A DNA stretch of 9,365 nt from an uncultured Acetatifactor sp. (GCA_910578185.1 CAJTPN010000037.1:1-9365), one strand, 5' to 3'; counted from the first letter of the stretch, positions 1-6,847 are shown. Program-made: numbers and translations. The notes: generated by a model not told the origin, from the sequence alone.

Positions 1-1
1 C

Positions 2-268
2 CAGATTGTGCATGCTTCCGATATGGAAAAACGGGATTCAGAGAATAAAAGGGAGAGACGGCGGCAGTCACGGGAGTCCGCAGTCAGGCGCCTGGAAAAG
101 AAACTGTTGGAGAACGGATATGAGAGTCTGGAGGAATACAGCACAGACCGGCGCCATGCAGACAAATGGCTTGGACCAGAGAGGATAGCAGAACTGGAAA
201 AGATGCGTCAGCTAAAAGAAAAGGAGAAAAAAGAGCAGCCGGTACAATTAAGCCTGTTTGATATATAG
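2..268 (+). CDS. C-terminal end of an unidentified charged protein (5' partial)
   Basis: This reading frame is open from the window edge to the TAG at 266-268, so only the last 88 residues are visible and the true start lies outside. The GTG at position 8 has no ribosome binding site and is probably internal. The segment is very rich in Arg, Lys and Glu and looks helical, with runs such as KRERRR and EKEKKEQ, and it ends QPVQLSLFDI. QLSLF matches the known consensus of the beta sliding-clamp binding pentapeptide, QL(S/D)LF, and its place at the extreme C-terminus is typical of such motifs. This is suggestive of a replication or repair-linked protein but does not prove it. I do not recognise the family. 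Given the ICE context it may be a backbone gene, but that is inference. Confidence 0.6.
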   Translation, partial: QIVHASDMEKRDSENKRERRRQSRESAVRRLEKKLLENGYESLEEYSTDRRHADKWLGPERIAELEKMRQLKEKEKKEQPVQLSLFDI

Positions 269-718
269 GACAGTTGGATAATTAACTTCCAGTTTATAAA
301 ACCAATTCGTAAACTGTTCCGAAGGTGTGGACGGATAAACATTCACTACCATGGCATTTAAAGACATTGGGAATATGAGAGAGAATTAGGAAATATTTAT
401 AAACCATAATACTAAAATTCTTAAAAACATGAAAAAGTCCACTTGTTTGTTTTGTATATAGCAGGAGGGCTTTTTTGTTTTGTATAAAAACGATTGTCTT
501 AATGACATTGGGGTTCTTTGTCTCTTTTTCTATCTTTAGAATATCGTATCAGACCGGAAAAGACAACGATGCTGCCGGCTGGGAAATTTCAGGTTTCGGC
601 GGGAGCCGGAACGTGGAAAATTCGCAAGTGTATAGACACTTGGAACGCTTGCCGTTTAGAGCCATGGCCGAAACATCCCTTTTCTATTGGGCAGTATATG
701 CAGGAAGAAATTTCAATC
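269..718. other. Gene-poor region between the left gene and the tetR promoter
   Basis: No convincing gene lies in these 450 bases. The first part (269-430) is AT-rich with short frames only. From about 540 to 715 the base composition becomes more GC-rich and two frames are open together, one from a TTG at 475 to a TAA at 745-747 and one from a TTG at 518. The 475 frame has AGGAGGG at 463-469 and a hydrophobic N-terminus. However, its stop overlaps the -10 box of the tetR promoter, and neither translation resembles a family I know. It could be a decayed coding remnant. A perfect 7-bp inverted repeat, CAAGTGT at 625-631 and ACACTTG at 636-642 with a 4-base loop, is also present and has no assigned role. 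Confidence 0.4.
431..476 (+). terminator. Weak candidate intrinsic terminator
   Basis: AAAAAGTCC at 432-440 can pair with GGGCTTTTT at 467-475, using one G-U pair and a 26-base loop, and the T-run continues to 476. This could end transcription from the left partial gene. The stem is A/T-dominated and the loop is long, so it is a weak call. Confidence 0.3.
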
Positions 719-748
719 TTGACAAGCGACCGTTGGTCGCTATATAAT
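719..748 (+). promoter_or_regulatory. Consensus sigma-A promoter of the tetR-led operon
   Basis: A perfect -35 box TTGACA at 719-724 and a perfect -10 box TATAAT at 743-748 are separated by 18 bases. Transcription should start near 754-756, about 40 bases ahead of the tetR start codon. The spacer is almost filled by a 15-base palindrome (726-740), so a repressor bound there would block RNA polymerase. This is the only strong promoter I see ahead of the three-gene operon, which fits its overlapping gene junctions. Confidence 0.85.
726..740. promoter_or_regulatory. Operator 1: palindrome between -35 and -10
   Basis: GCGACC-GTT-GGTCGC is a perfect inverted repeat with 6-base arms and a 3-base centre, lying inside the promoter spacer. 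Its near-copy occurs 36 bases downstream (centre to centre, 733 and 769). Placement and repetition next to a TetR-family gene make it the likely binding site of that regulator. Confidence 0.75.
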
Positions 749-761
749 TAAAATGTAATAA

Positions 762-776
762 ACGACCATCGGTCGC
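762..776. promoter_or_regulatory. Operator 2: second copy downstream of the start site
   Basis: ACGACC-ATC-GGTCGC repeats operator 1 with three differences: the outermost base (A for G), which leaves 5-base arms CGACC/GGTCG at 763-775, and two of the three centre bases (ATC for GTT). It sits in the predicted 5' untranslated leader, just before the tetR ribosome binding site. Two similar sites flanking the start point suggest cooperative binding of two dimers or a roadblock to elongation. Confidence 0.7.
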
Positions 777-795
777 TACTGGGAGGTTTTGTCAG

Positions 796-1434
796 ATGCC
801 AAAAGGAATTACACTTACACCCGAACAACAGGCAGCACGTCGAAGCGAAATAGTTGATATTGCGTTGCGCCTTATTGCTGAAAATGGGTTTCAAAAAACA
901 TCTATGCGGGAAATTGCAGACTTAGCGAAAATGGGAAAGTCCAGTCTATACGATTTTTTCAAAACAAAAGACGAGATTGCTGTATATGCAATGGAGAAAA
1001 AATTTGAGGAAATCATAGAGCAGGTTCACAGAATTATTGACAATGAACCTTTGCCGGAACTATGCCTTAGAAAAATCATGCACAATCAGCTTAAAGTGCC
1101 GCATCAGTACAGGACTGTACTAATGTGGCTTCATGCCGAATCTGACTACTTGGAAGAAGAGTATCGGAAGCGTCTGAAAACAATACGTTACGAATACCAC
1201 AATACTATCAAGACCGTGATTGAAGGCGGAGTGGCCAAAGGTGTTTTTCGCAAAACAGATTCTGACCTTGTGGTGCGCCTGTTGATTAACTCCATGCTCT
1301 CCATTGTCTATACTTCCCGGCCATCAGCCAGTGAGGAAAAGATGCTGGACGAAACAATCAATATATTTCTACACGGAATTATGAATGAAGGAGGTGAAAA
1401 AAATGAACCCCTATATCCTGTCTTTGGAGCATAA
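796..1434 (+). CDS. TetR/AcrR-family transcriptional regulator
   Basis: This 212-residue protein has the size and layout of a TetR-family dimeric repressor. Residues about 14-62 form the N-terminal DNA-binding domain: an opening helix (SEIVDIALRLIAENGF), then TSMREIADLAKMGKSSLYDFF, which is the typical TetR helix-turn-helix followed by a KTKDE motif. The remaining roughly 150 residues form the helical ligand-binding and dimerisation domain, which is variable and gives no ligand clue. The start is supported by GGGAGG at 781-786, nine bases ahead of the ATG. It is the first gene of the operon, and two palindromes surround its promoter, so it most likely represses itself together with the phosphotransferase and exporter. 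The gene's 3' end holds the ribosome binding site of the next gene and overlaps it by 32 bases, implying translational coupling. Confidence 0.92.
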   Translation: MPKGITLTPEQQAARRSEIVDIALRLIAENGFQKTSMREIADLAKMGKSSLYDFFKTKDEIAVYAMEKKFEEIIEQVHRIIDNEPLPELCLRKIMHNQLKVPHQYRTVLMWLHAESDYLEEEYRKRLKTIRYEYHNTIKTVIEGGVAKGVFRKTDSDLVVRLLINSMLSIVYTSRPSASEEKMLDETINIFLHGIMNEGGEKNEPLYPVFGA

Positions 1435-3970
1435 ACAGGCATCACTTGAAATGGTTGGCGGAAAAGGTATGTCTTTATCAAAGCTATTGACAGCGGGTAT
1501 CCCTGTGCCGAACGGCTTTCATGTTACAACTGCTTCATACCGGATTTTTGTTGAAGCGAACCAAATTCAGCCTTACATCAAAGCATTGCTGGAGGGCATA
1601 GATTCCAACAGTACCAGTCAACTTGAAGATATATCCAAGCAGATTGGTCAACTTTTTCATAATGGAAAAATGCCGCAGGAAGTGTCGGCGGCAATAAAAA
1701 CCGCTTATGCCGGATTGGGAAATGTTTCGGTGGCTGTTCGATCCTCCGCGACCGCAGAGGATTTACCCGATGCTTCTTTTGCGGGCCAGCAGGACACTTA
1801 TCTCAATATACAAGGTGAGAATGAAGTCCTTGACGCTGTAAAGCGGTGCTGGGCATCCCTTTGGACAGCTCGTGCGATTGCTTACCGCATAAAGAATAAT
1901 ATCAGGCAGGAGCTTGTGGCCCTTGCCGTAGTCGTACAAAAGTTGGCGTTTTCTGATGCTTCTGGTGTTATGTTTACAATCAACCCTATGAACGGCAGAC
2001 GTAACGAAATGATTATAAATGCCGCATGGGGGCTTGGTGAAGCGGTGGTTTCCAGCTTAGTCACCCCTGATACAATTGTTACGGATAAGAGCGCCGTCCG
2101 AATCGTATCATATGAAGCGGCAAACAAAGAGATTATGACGGTTCGCACCTTAGACGGAACGGAAGAAATCCCTGTCCCCGGACGGCTCCGTAAAAAACCT
2201 GCCCTTACCCGCAATCAAGTCATGCGGCTGACGCAGCTTGGAAATAAAATTGAGAAATATTATCGAATGCCTATGGATATAGAATGGGCGCTGGAAAAAG
2301 ATAAGTTGTATATTGTTCAGGCCCGCCCCATTACGGTCTTACCGCCGGAGTGGGTATTGCCGGAAAAGAATGTAGTTTACACAAAGGGCAGTCTGGCAGA
2401 ACACCTGCCAAACCCAGTCACGCCTCTGTTCGCCACTCTTGGCCTTGAATTAGTCAACCGTGCGTCGGCGCTTTTATGGGTGGATATGTTTGGTACAAGC
2501 GCAAAAAAGCTGCTGCCAGACAATGGGGCATACACGATCATCAATGGTTATGTTTATCTTTCCGCTAAGGCAAAGCCTCTTTTAATTGCTGTAAAATCCC
2601 TTTCCCCCCGCTCTTTGCATCGGACGCTTACCAACAGCATGATGCGCTTTGAAGCGGCAAGAAAAAAATTTGAAGATGTGGTGAGGCAGTGGGACGAAAC
2701 ATCCCTGCATACGTTAAGCGCCAAGCAGATTATGGAGGGCATTCAAGCCGTATTTTACGCCGCATGTATTTATTTCACAAGGATTCAGCTTACATTGCCC
2801 GCCGCATCGATCAGCGAAACGTTATTCACAAAATTCTTTCAGGGTGCGGCCCGCCGTGCTGGTATAACGGACATTTCCGTTCTCTTGCTTGGGTTTGATA
2901 CGATTGCGCTGCAATCGGAAAAGAACCTGTGGGACCTTTCGGAATGGGCAAAGCAAAATAACACTTTAGGCTTCTATCTGAAAAGTAATCCTGCAGCAAA
3001 GATAGCAGAAGATTTCAAGTCCTCCATTTTGCCTGCGGAAGTTTCGCAGGAGGTATGGATGGAGTGGAAAAGCCGGATTAACGCCTATTTCAAAGAATTT
3101 GGCTGTACTGCGTATGAATTTGATTTTGCATATGCCACACCACAGGAGATGCTTACGCCAACCTTTGAATCCATAAAAGCATTTTTGGAGGAAAAAGGGG
3201 AAAATCCGTATTCGCGCCAAATCACATTTGAAAAGCGCAGGAAGCTGGCCGAAAAAGAGATTTTGCAACAGATAGGCGGCCACCGTAAAAAGCTGTTTTT
3301 GAAGCTGCTCCATTGGGCACAAACTACTGCCCCCATGCGTGAAAACGCTATTTATTTGATGGGGATGGGGCACCCACTGATTCGCCGTATGCTACAGGAA
3401 ATTTCTGAACGTCTCTTAACTGGAGGAGCCATTTCACATCTGGACGATATTTACTGGCTCACAAAAACAGAATTGGAAACGCTCATAACACAGCTTGATA
3501 AAAATATGCCCCTGTCTGATCTGAGTGAGGCAATCCCTGCCAGGCAAGCGGAACATGATATATTCCGGGGTTATGTGGCGCCTTCCATGTTGCCGGAAAA
3601 AAGCAAAAAAGCCGTATCACATGCAACTCAAAGACAGAAAGATGGGAAAATTGTATTGACGGGCATAGGAACCAGCCCAGGCGTTGTTACGGCTCCCGCC
3701 TGTGTACTGAACAGCCCGGCAGATTTTGAGAAATTCCAGCCGGGAAGTATCCTGGTCGCCGTTACCACAACTCCCGCATGGACGCAGTTGTTTGCCTCCG
3801 CAAGTGCGATTGTAACAGACATTGGCGGCCCTCTTAGCCATTCAAGCATTGTTGCCCGTGAATATGGTATCCCCGCTGTCATGGCAACACACACTGCTAC
3901 GCGAACCATACAAAACGGACAAATGATAACAGTGGACGGCGCAACAGGGGAGGTGACACTCAATGAATAA
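1403..3970 (+). CDS. PEP-synthase-like phosphotransferase with RPH domain order
   Basis: The start is placed at the ATG at 1403 because AAGGAGGTG lies at 1388-1396; a more upstream ATG at 1385 would put that site inside the gene. The product is 855 residues. Residues 1-320 are a PEP-synthase/PPDK ATP-grasp domain: GGKG with Lys21, the signature VRSSATAEDLPDASFAGQQ with Arg113, and DIEWALEKDKLYIVQARPIT ending near 311. A long helical central domain spans about 325-740. Residues 750-855 are the swivelling phosphohistidine domain, with IGGPLSHSSIVAREYGIPAV and the likely catalytic His813. The C-terminal PEP-binding barrel of true PEP synthase is absent. This ATP-central-His order and length match rifampicin phosphotransferase, which passes the ATP beta-phosphate through a histidine to the drug. 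The central domain has FGCTAYEFDFAYATP near 566-580, which differs from the RPH motif as I remember it, so the substrate is uncertain. It overlaps the MFS gene by 8 bases. Confidence 0.85.
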   Translation: MNPYILSLEHKQASLEMVGGKGMSLSKLLTAGIPVPNGFHVTTASYRIFVEANQIQPYIKALLEGIDSNSTSQLEDISKQIGQLFHNGKMPQEVSAAIKTAYAGLGNVSVAVRSSATAEDLPDASFAGQQDTYLNIQGENEVLDAVKRCWASLWTARAIAYRIKNNIRQELVALAVVVQKLAFSDASGVMFTINPMNGRRNEMIINAAWGLGEAVVSSLVTPDTIVTDKSAVRIVSYEAANKEIMTVRTLDGTEEIPVPGRLRKKPALTRNQVMRLTQLGNKIEKYYRMPMDIEWALEKDKLYIVQARPITVLPPEWVLPEKNVVYTKGSLAEHLPNPVTPLFATLGLELVNRASALLWVDMFGTSAKKLLPDNGAYTIINGYVYLSAKAKPLLIAVKSLSPRSLHRTLTNSMMRFEAARKKFEDVVRQWDETSLHTLSAKQIMEGIQAVFYAACIYFTRIQLTLPAASISETLFTKFFQGAARRAGITDISVLLLGFDTIALQSEKNLWDLSEWAKQNNTLGFYLKSNPAAKIAEDFKSSILPAEVSQEVWMEWKSRINAYFKEFGCTAYEFDFAYATPQEMLTPTFESIKAFLEEKGENPYSRQITFEKRRKLAEKEILQQIGGHRKKLFLKLLHWAQTTAPMRENAIYLMGMGHPLIRRMLQEISERLLTGGAISHLDDIYWLTKTELETLITQLDKNMPLSDLSEAIPARQAEHDIFRGYVAPSMLPEKSKKAVSHATQRQKDGKIVLTGIGTSPGVVTAPACVLNSPADFEKFQPGSILVAVTTTPAWTQLFASASAIVTDIGGPLSHSSIVAREYGIPAVMATHTATRTIQNGQMITVDGATGEVTLNE

Positions 3971-3988
3971 AAACTCAATGAATAAAAC
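3959..3988 (+). repeat. 15-bp tandem duplication at a gene junction
   Basis: CTCAATGAATAAAA occurs at 3959-3972 and again at 3974-3987, giving a 15-base period with one differing base per unit (A at 3973, C at 3988). The first copy carries both the phosphotransferase stop codon and the MFS start codon. The second copy provides another in-frame ATG at 3978, so the MFS protein begins MNKNSMNKTP. It looks like a slippage duplication. Confidence 0.8.
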
Positions 3989-5132
3989 GCCTATTTTTGC
4001 CTTGAAACTTGCAACTTTTGTAATTGCGTTAGGATATAGCCTGATCATTCCGGTTATGCCGTTTTACATGAAAAATCTCGGAGCGGGTGGCAAAGAACTT
4101 GGCTGGCTCACGGCCATATATGCGCTGACACAAACACTGTGCGCCCCGTTTTGGGGAGTGCTGTCCGACCGAATCGGCAGAAAGCCGATTATCAGCATTG
4201 GCATGTTGGGCTATACAATCAGCTTATTGCTGTTTGGCTTGGCCTCCTCCTTTTGGACACTGTTTATCGCCCGTGCTTTATCCGGTATTTTGTCATCTGC
4301 TACGTCAGTTGCGTCCCTGGCCTATGTGGGTGATTCCAGCACAGAGGACGAAAGAAGCAAGAATATGGGCCAGCTTGGAGCCGCAATGAGTGTAGGTGTT
4401 ATGTTAGGGCCGCTGTTTGGCGGTATTCTGGCTGGCTATTCACTTGCACTTCCATTCTTTACAGGAGCCGGAATTTCATTTATTGCATTTTTACTCATTG
4501 TAACCGTTTTGCCAGAGTCCATAGAGAGGTCAGGTTATCCGCACAAAAAAGATTCTTTTGATTTTTTAGCCCTGAAAAGCATGCTGCTTGGTCCCGCAGG
4601 AGTTATTCTGATCCTTATTTTTATCGTAAACTTCTGTCAAACCGGTTTGCAGGGTATTACGGGGCTATATGTCGTTGACAAGTTTGGATTTACCACCGGG
4701 CAAGTTGGTGTTGTTTGGATGGTGGTAGCAGGTGTTTTAATTGTAGTACAGGGTTTTTTTACCGGTCCTTTGGAAAATAAGATGGGCGATAAGCTACTAA
4801 TACTGACAGGCATATTTTGTAAAGCACTGGTTGCCTTTGCTATGGTATTAACATCTGGCTTTATCAGTGTACTTGTTGTTTTCGGTCTATTTGCAGTATC
4901 TTCCGCTTTAACAGTACCCACACTAAACGCAAGCCTATCCAAGGCGGCCAATCAGCGCAAAGGAATACTCATGGGCTTTGCCAGCACCGCCGGAAATCTT
5001 AGCAAAGTCATTGCCCCTCTGCTGGCTGGGTATCTGTATGAGCGTAGTATTGAATTGCCTTATATCACCATGGGAGCGATCGCACTAATTGGAACAATTA
5101 TATGTTTTATCTGGAAAAAGACTGTGCGGTGA
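3963..5132 (+). CDS. MFS drug exporter, DHA1-like, 12 membrane helices
   Basis: The product is a 389-residue polytopic membrane protein of the major facilitator superfamily. Motif A, GVLSDRIGRKP, sits at residues 65-75 in the loop between helices 2 and 3. Motif C, the antiporter motif, appears as GAAMSVGVMLGPLFGG at 139-154 in helix 5. Its length and a hydrophilic middle loop near 185-200 (PESIERSGYPHKKDSF) agree with a 12-helix proton-coupled drug antiporter of the TetA/Bmr/NorA type in the cell membrane. The start at 3963 is chosen because GGGGAGGTG at 3947-3955 is seven bases upstream; the ATG at 3978 in the duplicated repeat is an alternative. The 8-base overlap with the phosphotransferase gene implies a shared mRNA. 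The substrate is not deducible, but the pairing suggests that the two proteins handle the same toxic compound. Confidence 0.9.
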   Translation: MNKNSMNKTPIFALKLATFVIALGYSLIIPVMPFYMKNLGAGGKELGWLTAIYALTQTLCAPFWGVLSDRIGRKPIISIGMLGYTISLLLFGLASSFWTLFIARALSGILSSATSVASLAYVGDSSTEDERSKNMGQLGAAMSVGVMLGPLFGGILAGYSLALPFFTGAGISFIAFLLIVTVLPESIERSGYPHKKDSFDFLALKSMLLGPAGVILILIFIVNFCQTGLQGITGLYVVDKFGFTTGQVGVVWMVVAGVLIVVQGFFTGPLENKMGDKLLILTGIFCKALVAFAMVLTSGFISVLVVFGLFAVSSALTVPTLNASLSKAANQRKGILMGFASTAGNLSKVIAPLLAGYLYERSIELPYITMGAIALIGTIICFIWKKTVR

Positions 5133-5163
5133 GCTGATATTTTAATGAAAGAGGGACTTGAAG

Positions 5164-5769
5164 ATGAAAAAGAGTATAGATTTTATCGAAGAAAATGTAA
5201 ATGGAAGAACACTGTTTACAAAGGAATTGGTTTACAAACTAGAGGATGGTGCGTTAGAGGGTGTATACTCTGATCAGATTTCTTTTTCAAATCTAAAATA
5301 CTCACAAAGCGGATTTCAATTAGATATGTTTATAGTTGCAAATAAAAAGATATGGCTTATGGGAGCTGATGGACAACGAGAAGAACTGCGAAAAGATTTT
5401 AGTGCGGTATCATTGTTTCGTTTTGAATTAGCTAAGCGTAAAAGTACAGATACAATGACCGGTTGTTTTAGAATGATTTCAGCTACTGGAAGAAATGTAG
5501 CAGCAGAGGCAGTGGTTAGTGGCATATATGACATCTGTCTCGAAAACAATGTTTTAAAATTTTCGGAGGATCAGGTTTTGTATCGTGATCAGCCAATACA
5601 AGACGGACAATCTAAGCCTGTGGCATTTCAATCAGAACATCGTTTTTATTGTGAAGATGGAAAATTACATTATGAATATAATGGAAAATGCTTTGACTAT
5701 GACATAAATACAATGCAACGTGTGAATAGTTCTGATAGTTTTCCACCATTTGTTTCAATAGAGAAATAA
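5164..5769 (+). CDS. Protein of unknown function, 201 aa
   Basis: I do not recognise this protein. It is read from the ATG at 5164, which has AGAGGG ending at 5155 with an eight-base gap; the in-frame TTG at 5158 would leave only two bases. No signal peptide or membrane helix is visible. The sequence alternates short hydrophobic and polar stretches (GVYSDQISFSNLKYSQ, IWLMGADG, KLHYEYNGKCFDYDI), which suggests a mainly beta-strand soluble protein. There are only three cysteines and no obvious catalytic motif. It lies 31 bases after the MFS stop, with no clear terminator between, so it may be read as the fourth gene of the operon, but its more AT-rich composition suggests a different origin. 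Its TAA stop is followed in the same frame, 18 bases later, by the ATG of the broken DUF2087 gene. Confidence 0.6.
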   Translation: MKKSIDFIEENVNGRTLFTKELVYKLEDGALEGVYSDQISFSNLKYSQSGFQLDMFIVANKKIWLMGADGQREELRKDFSAVSLFRFELAKRKSTDTMTGCFRMISATGRNVAAEAVVSGIYDICLENNVLKFSEDQVLYRDQPIQDGQSKPVAFQSEHRFYCEDGKLHYEYNGKCFDYDINTMQRVNSSDSFPPFVSIEK

Positions 5770-5787
5770 TCAATATGTAGTATTATT

Positions 5788-6263
5788 ATGAATTATAAGG
5801 ATATGGCAAAAAAATTAAATGTAACAGAAGCTACAATTCGTAGACAACGTTTTACATTTAGGGAAAAGGCAAAACAGGCTAAATTCTATTTAGCTATGTA
5901 TGAATTAGTGTTTGAGGATGAACCAATAACTACTGAACAGATCATTCCCATTCATAATAATGCAATTTATGTTGATGATCGCTATCTTATCACAGAGGAT
6001 GAAAAGCAACACATTGTTGAGACTTTTTTTCCAGTATTCAACCTCTTGTACTAAAATCTTTTTCGCCCAAAGAAAAGAAAAAGGTTGTTATCCTTGGAAA
6101 AATAGCTGAACAATTTGAATATGGAAAAAAATACAGTGAGCATGAAGTTAATGAAATTCTCAAGCCTATTTATGCTGATTATATGACTATTCGACGATAC
6201 CTTATTATGTACGGATTTATGGAGCGTACCAGAGATGGCCGACAATATTGGCTCACAAATTAG
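5788..6263 (+). pseudogene. DUF2087-family regulator, frameshifted and probably N-terminally truncated
   Basis: The first part, 5788-6054, encodes 88 residues: a helix-turn-helix-like segment (AKKLNVTEATIRRQRFTFREKAKQ) followed by the start of the DUF2087 domain (YVDDRYLITEDEKQHIVETFF). That frame then reads nonsense to a TAA at 6052-6054. The rest of the domain continues in another frame, from about 6027 to the TAG at 6261-6263: KEKKKVVILGKIAEQFEYGKK, EVNEILKPIYADYMTIRRYL and GFMERTRDGRQYWLTN, all typical of the family. The break falls in a T7 run at 6024-6030, and one added T would restore the frame. As I recall the family, longer members carry about 100 residues, often with a zinc-finger-like segment, before the helix-turn-helix; these are absent here. 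No clear ribosome binding site precedes 5788. The alternatives are programmed -1 slippage or a sequencing error. Confidence 0.75.
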
Positions 6264-6275
6264 AAGGAGGAAAGG

Positions 6276-6716
6276 ATGAAACCGATTATTGATCATATTC
6301 AAATTACGGTTAAAAATATGAAGATCGCAGAGCCGTTTTATGACAAACTTATGCCCATTTTGGGATATAGTCTGACGGACAAAATAAGCGCCGTTATTGA
6401 AGAACACGATTTATATGTGGTTGAATATTTGAACGAAAGTTTTGATTTTGCTATATGTTCACCCCGTACAACTTTCAAAAGTGATACCATACATCGAAGA
6501 AAACCAGGAGCATTTCACCATATGGCATTTAGAGCTAATTCAAGAAAAGAAGTGGATGAACTCTATTTGCGTATCAAAGAAATAGGGGCAAATATAATTT
6601 ATACTCCACGAATTTTTGAAGAACACGGGCTCTATTATGATGCGATGTTTTTCAAAGATTTAGAGGGGATCAAATATGAAATTGTGTTTAACAAACCGGA
6701 AAGTGAGGTGGTTTAA
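6276..6716 (+). CDS. VOC-superfamily (glyoxalase/bleomycin-resistance fold) protein
   Basis: The product is a 146-residue vicinal-oxygen-chelate protein. It shows the two beta-alpha-beta-beta-beta halves: IDHIQITVKNMKIAEPFYD at residues 5-23 opens the first, and FHHMAFRANSRKEVDELYLR at 80-99 opens the second. Likely metal ligands are His7, His81 or His82, and Glu135 (in KYEIV near the end). The family includes glyoxalase I, extradiol dioxygenases, and fosfomycin or bleomycin resistance proteins; which activity applies here cannot be told. A strong ribosome binding site, AAGGAGG at 6264-6270, is five bases before the ATG. The gene follows the DUF2087 remnant by 12 bases, and its stop TAA shares its last A with the ATG of the KTR gene, so the two are translationally coupled. 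Its AT-rich composition resembles its neighbours on the left rather than the backbone on the right. Confidence 0.85.
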   Translation: MKPIIDHIQITVKNMKIAEPFYDKLMPILGYSLTDKISAVIEEHDLYVVEYLNESFDFAICSPRTTFKSDTIHRRKPGAFHHMAFRANSRKEVDELYLRIKEIGANIIYTPRIFEEHGLYYDAMFFKDLEGIKYEIVFNKPESEVV

Positions 6717-6847
6717 TGTCTGGACGGGTATGGTTGTATTGTCCAGTGTGTAACAGCAAAACCCGCATACAACTTAGAGCAGATACTATCCTTGAAAACT
6801 TTCCCTTATTCTGCCCAAAGTGTAAGCATGAAACTGTAATATGTTAG
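6716..6847 (+). CDS. Short cysteine-rich KTR-domain protein
   Basis: This 43-residue protein reads MSGRVWLYCPVCNSKTR and later NFPLFCPKCKHETVIC. Two CPxC pairs (residues 9-12 and 33-36) frame a KTR motif, forming a small zinc-ribbon-like unit. This is the Cys-rich KTR family (often found next to tet(M) and other cargo in Tn916-type elements), and its function is unknown. As I remember it, the usual protein continues past ETLIN for another dozen or more residues. Here it stops right after ETVIC, so the tail is missing or the gene has been cut at its 3' end by rearrangement. GAGGTGG at 6705-6711 is a good ribosome binding site, and the start overlaps the VOC stop by one base (TAATG). It is the last gene of the cargo before the terminator. 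Confidence 0.8.
   Translation: MSGRVWLYCPVCNSKTRIQLRADTILENFPLFCPKCKHETVIC

Noticed and set aside
661..668. GCCATGGC palindrome
   Set aside because: It is short, occurs singly, and is not placed at any promoter or gene edge.
690..795. Rifamycin-associated element upstream of the operon
   Set aside because: I looked for the GC-rich inverted repeat known upstream of rph genes and did not find it; the palindromes present have a different sequence and fit a TetR operator.
1385..1402. Upstream ATG as start of the phosphotransferase
   Set aside because: The AAGGAGGTG ribosome binding site lies after it and is correctly spaced for the ATG at 1403, where similarity to the family begins.
5158..5163. 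TTG start for the 201-aa gene
   Set aside because: Only two bases separate it from the purine-rich ribosome binding site, while the ATG at 5164 has normal spacing.
5158..6263. Toxin-antitoxin pair formed by the 201-aa gene and the DUF2087 gene
   Set aside because: Neither product resembles a toxin or antitoxin in size or motif, and one is frameshifted.
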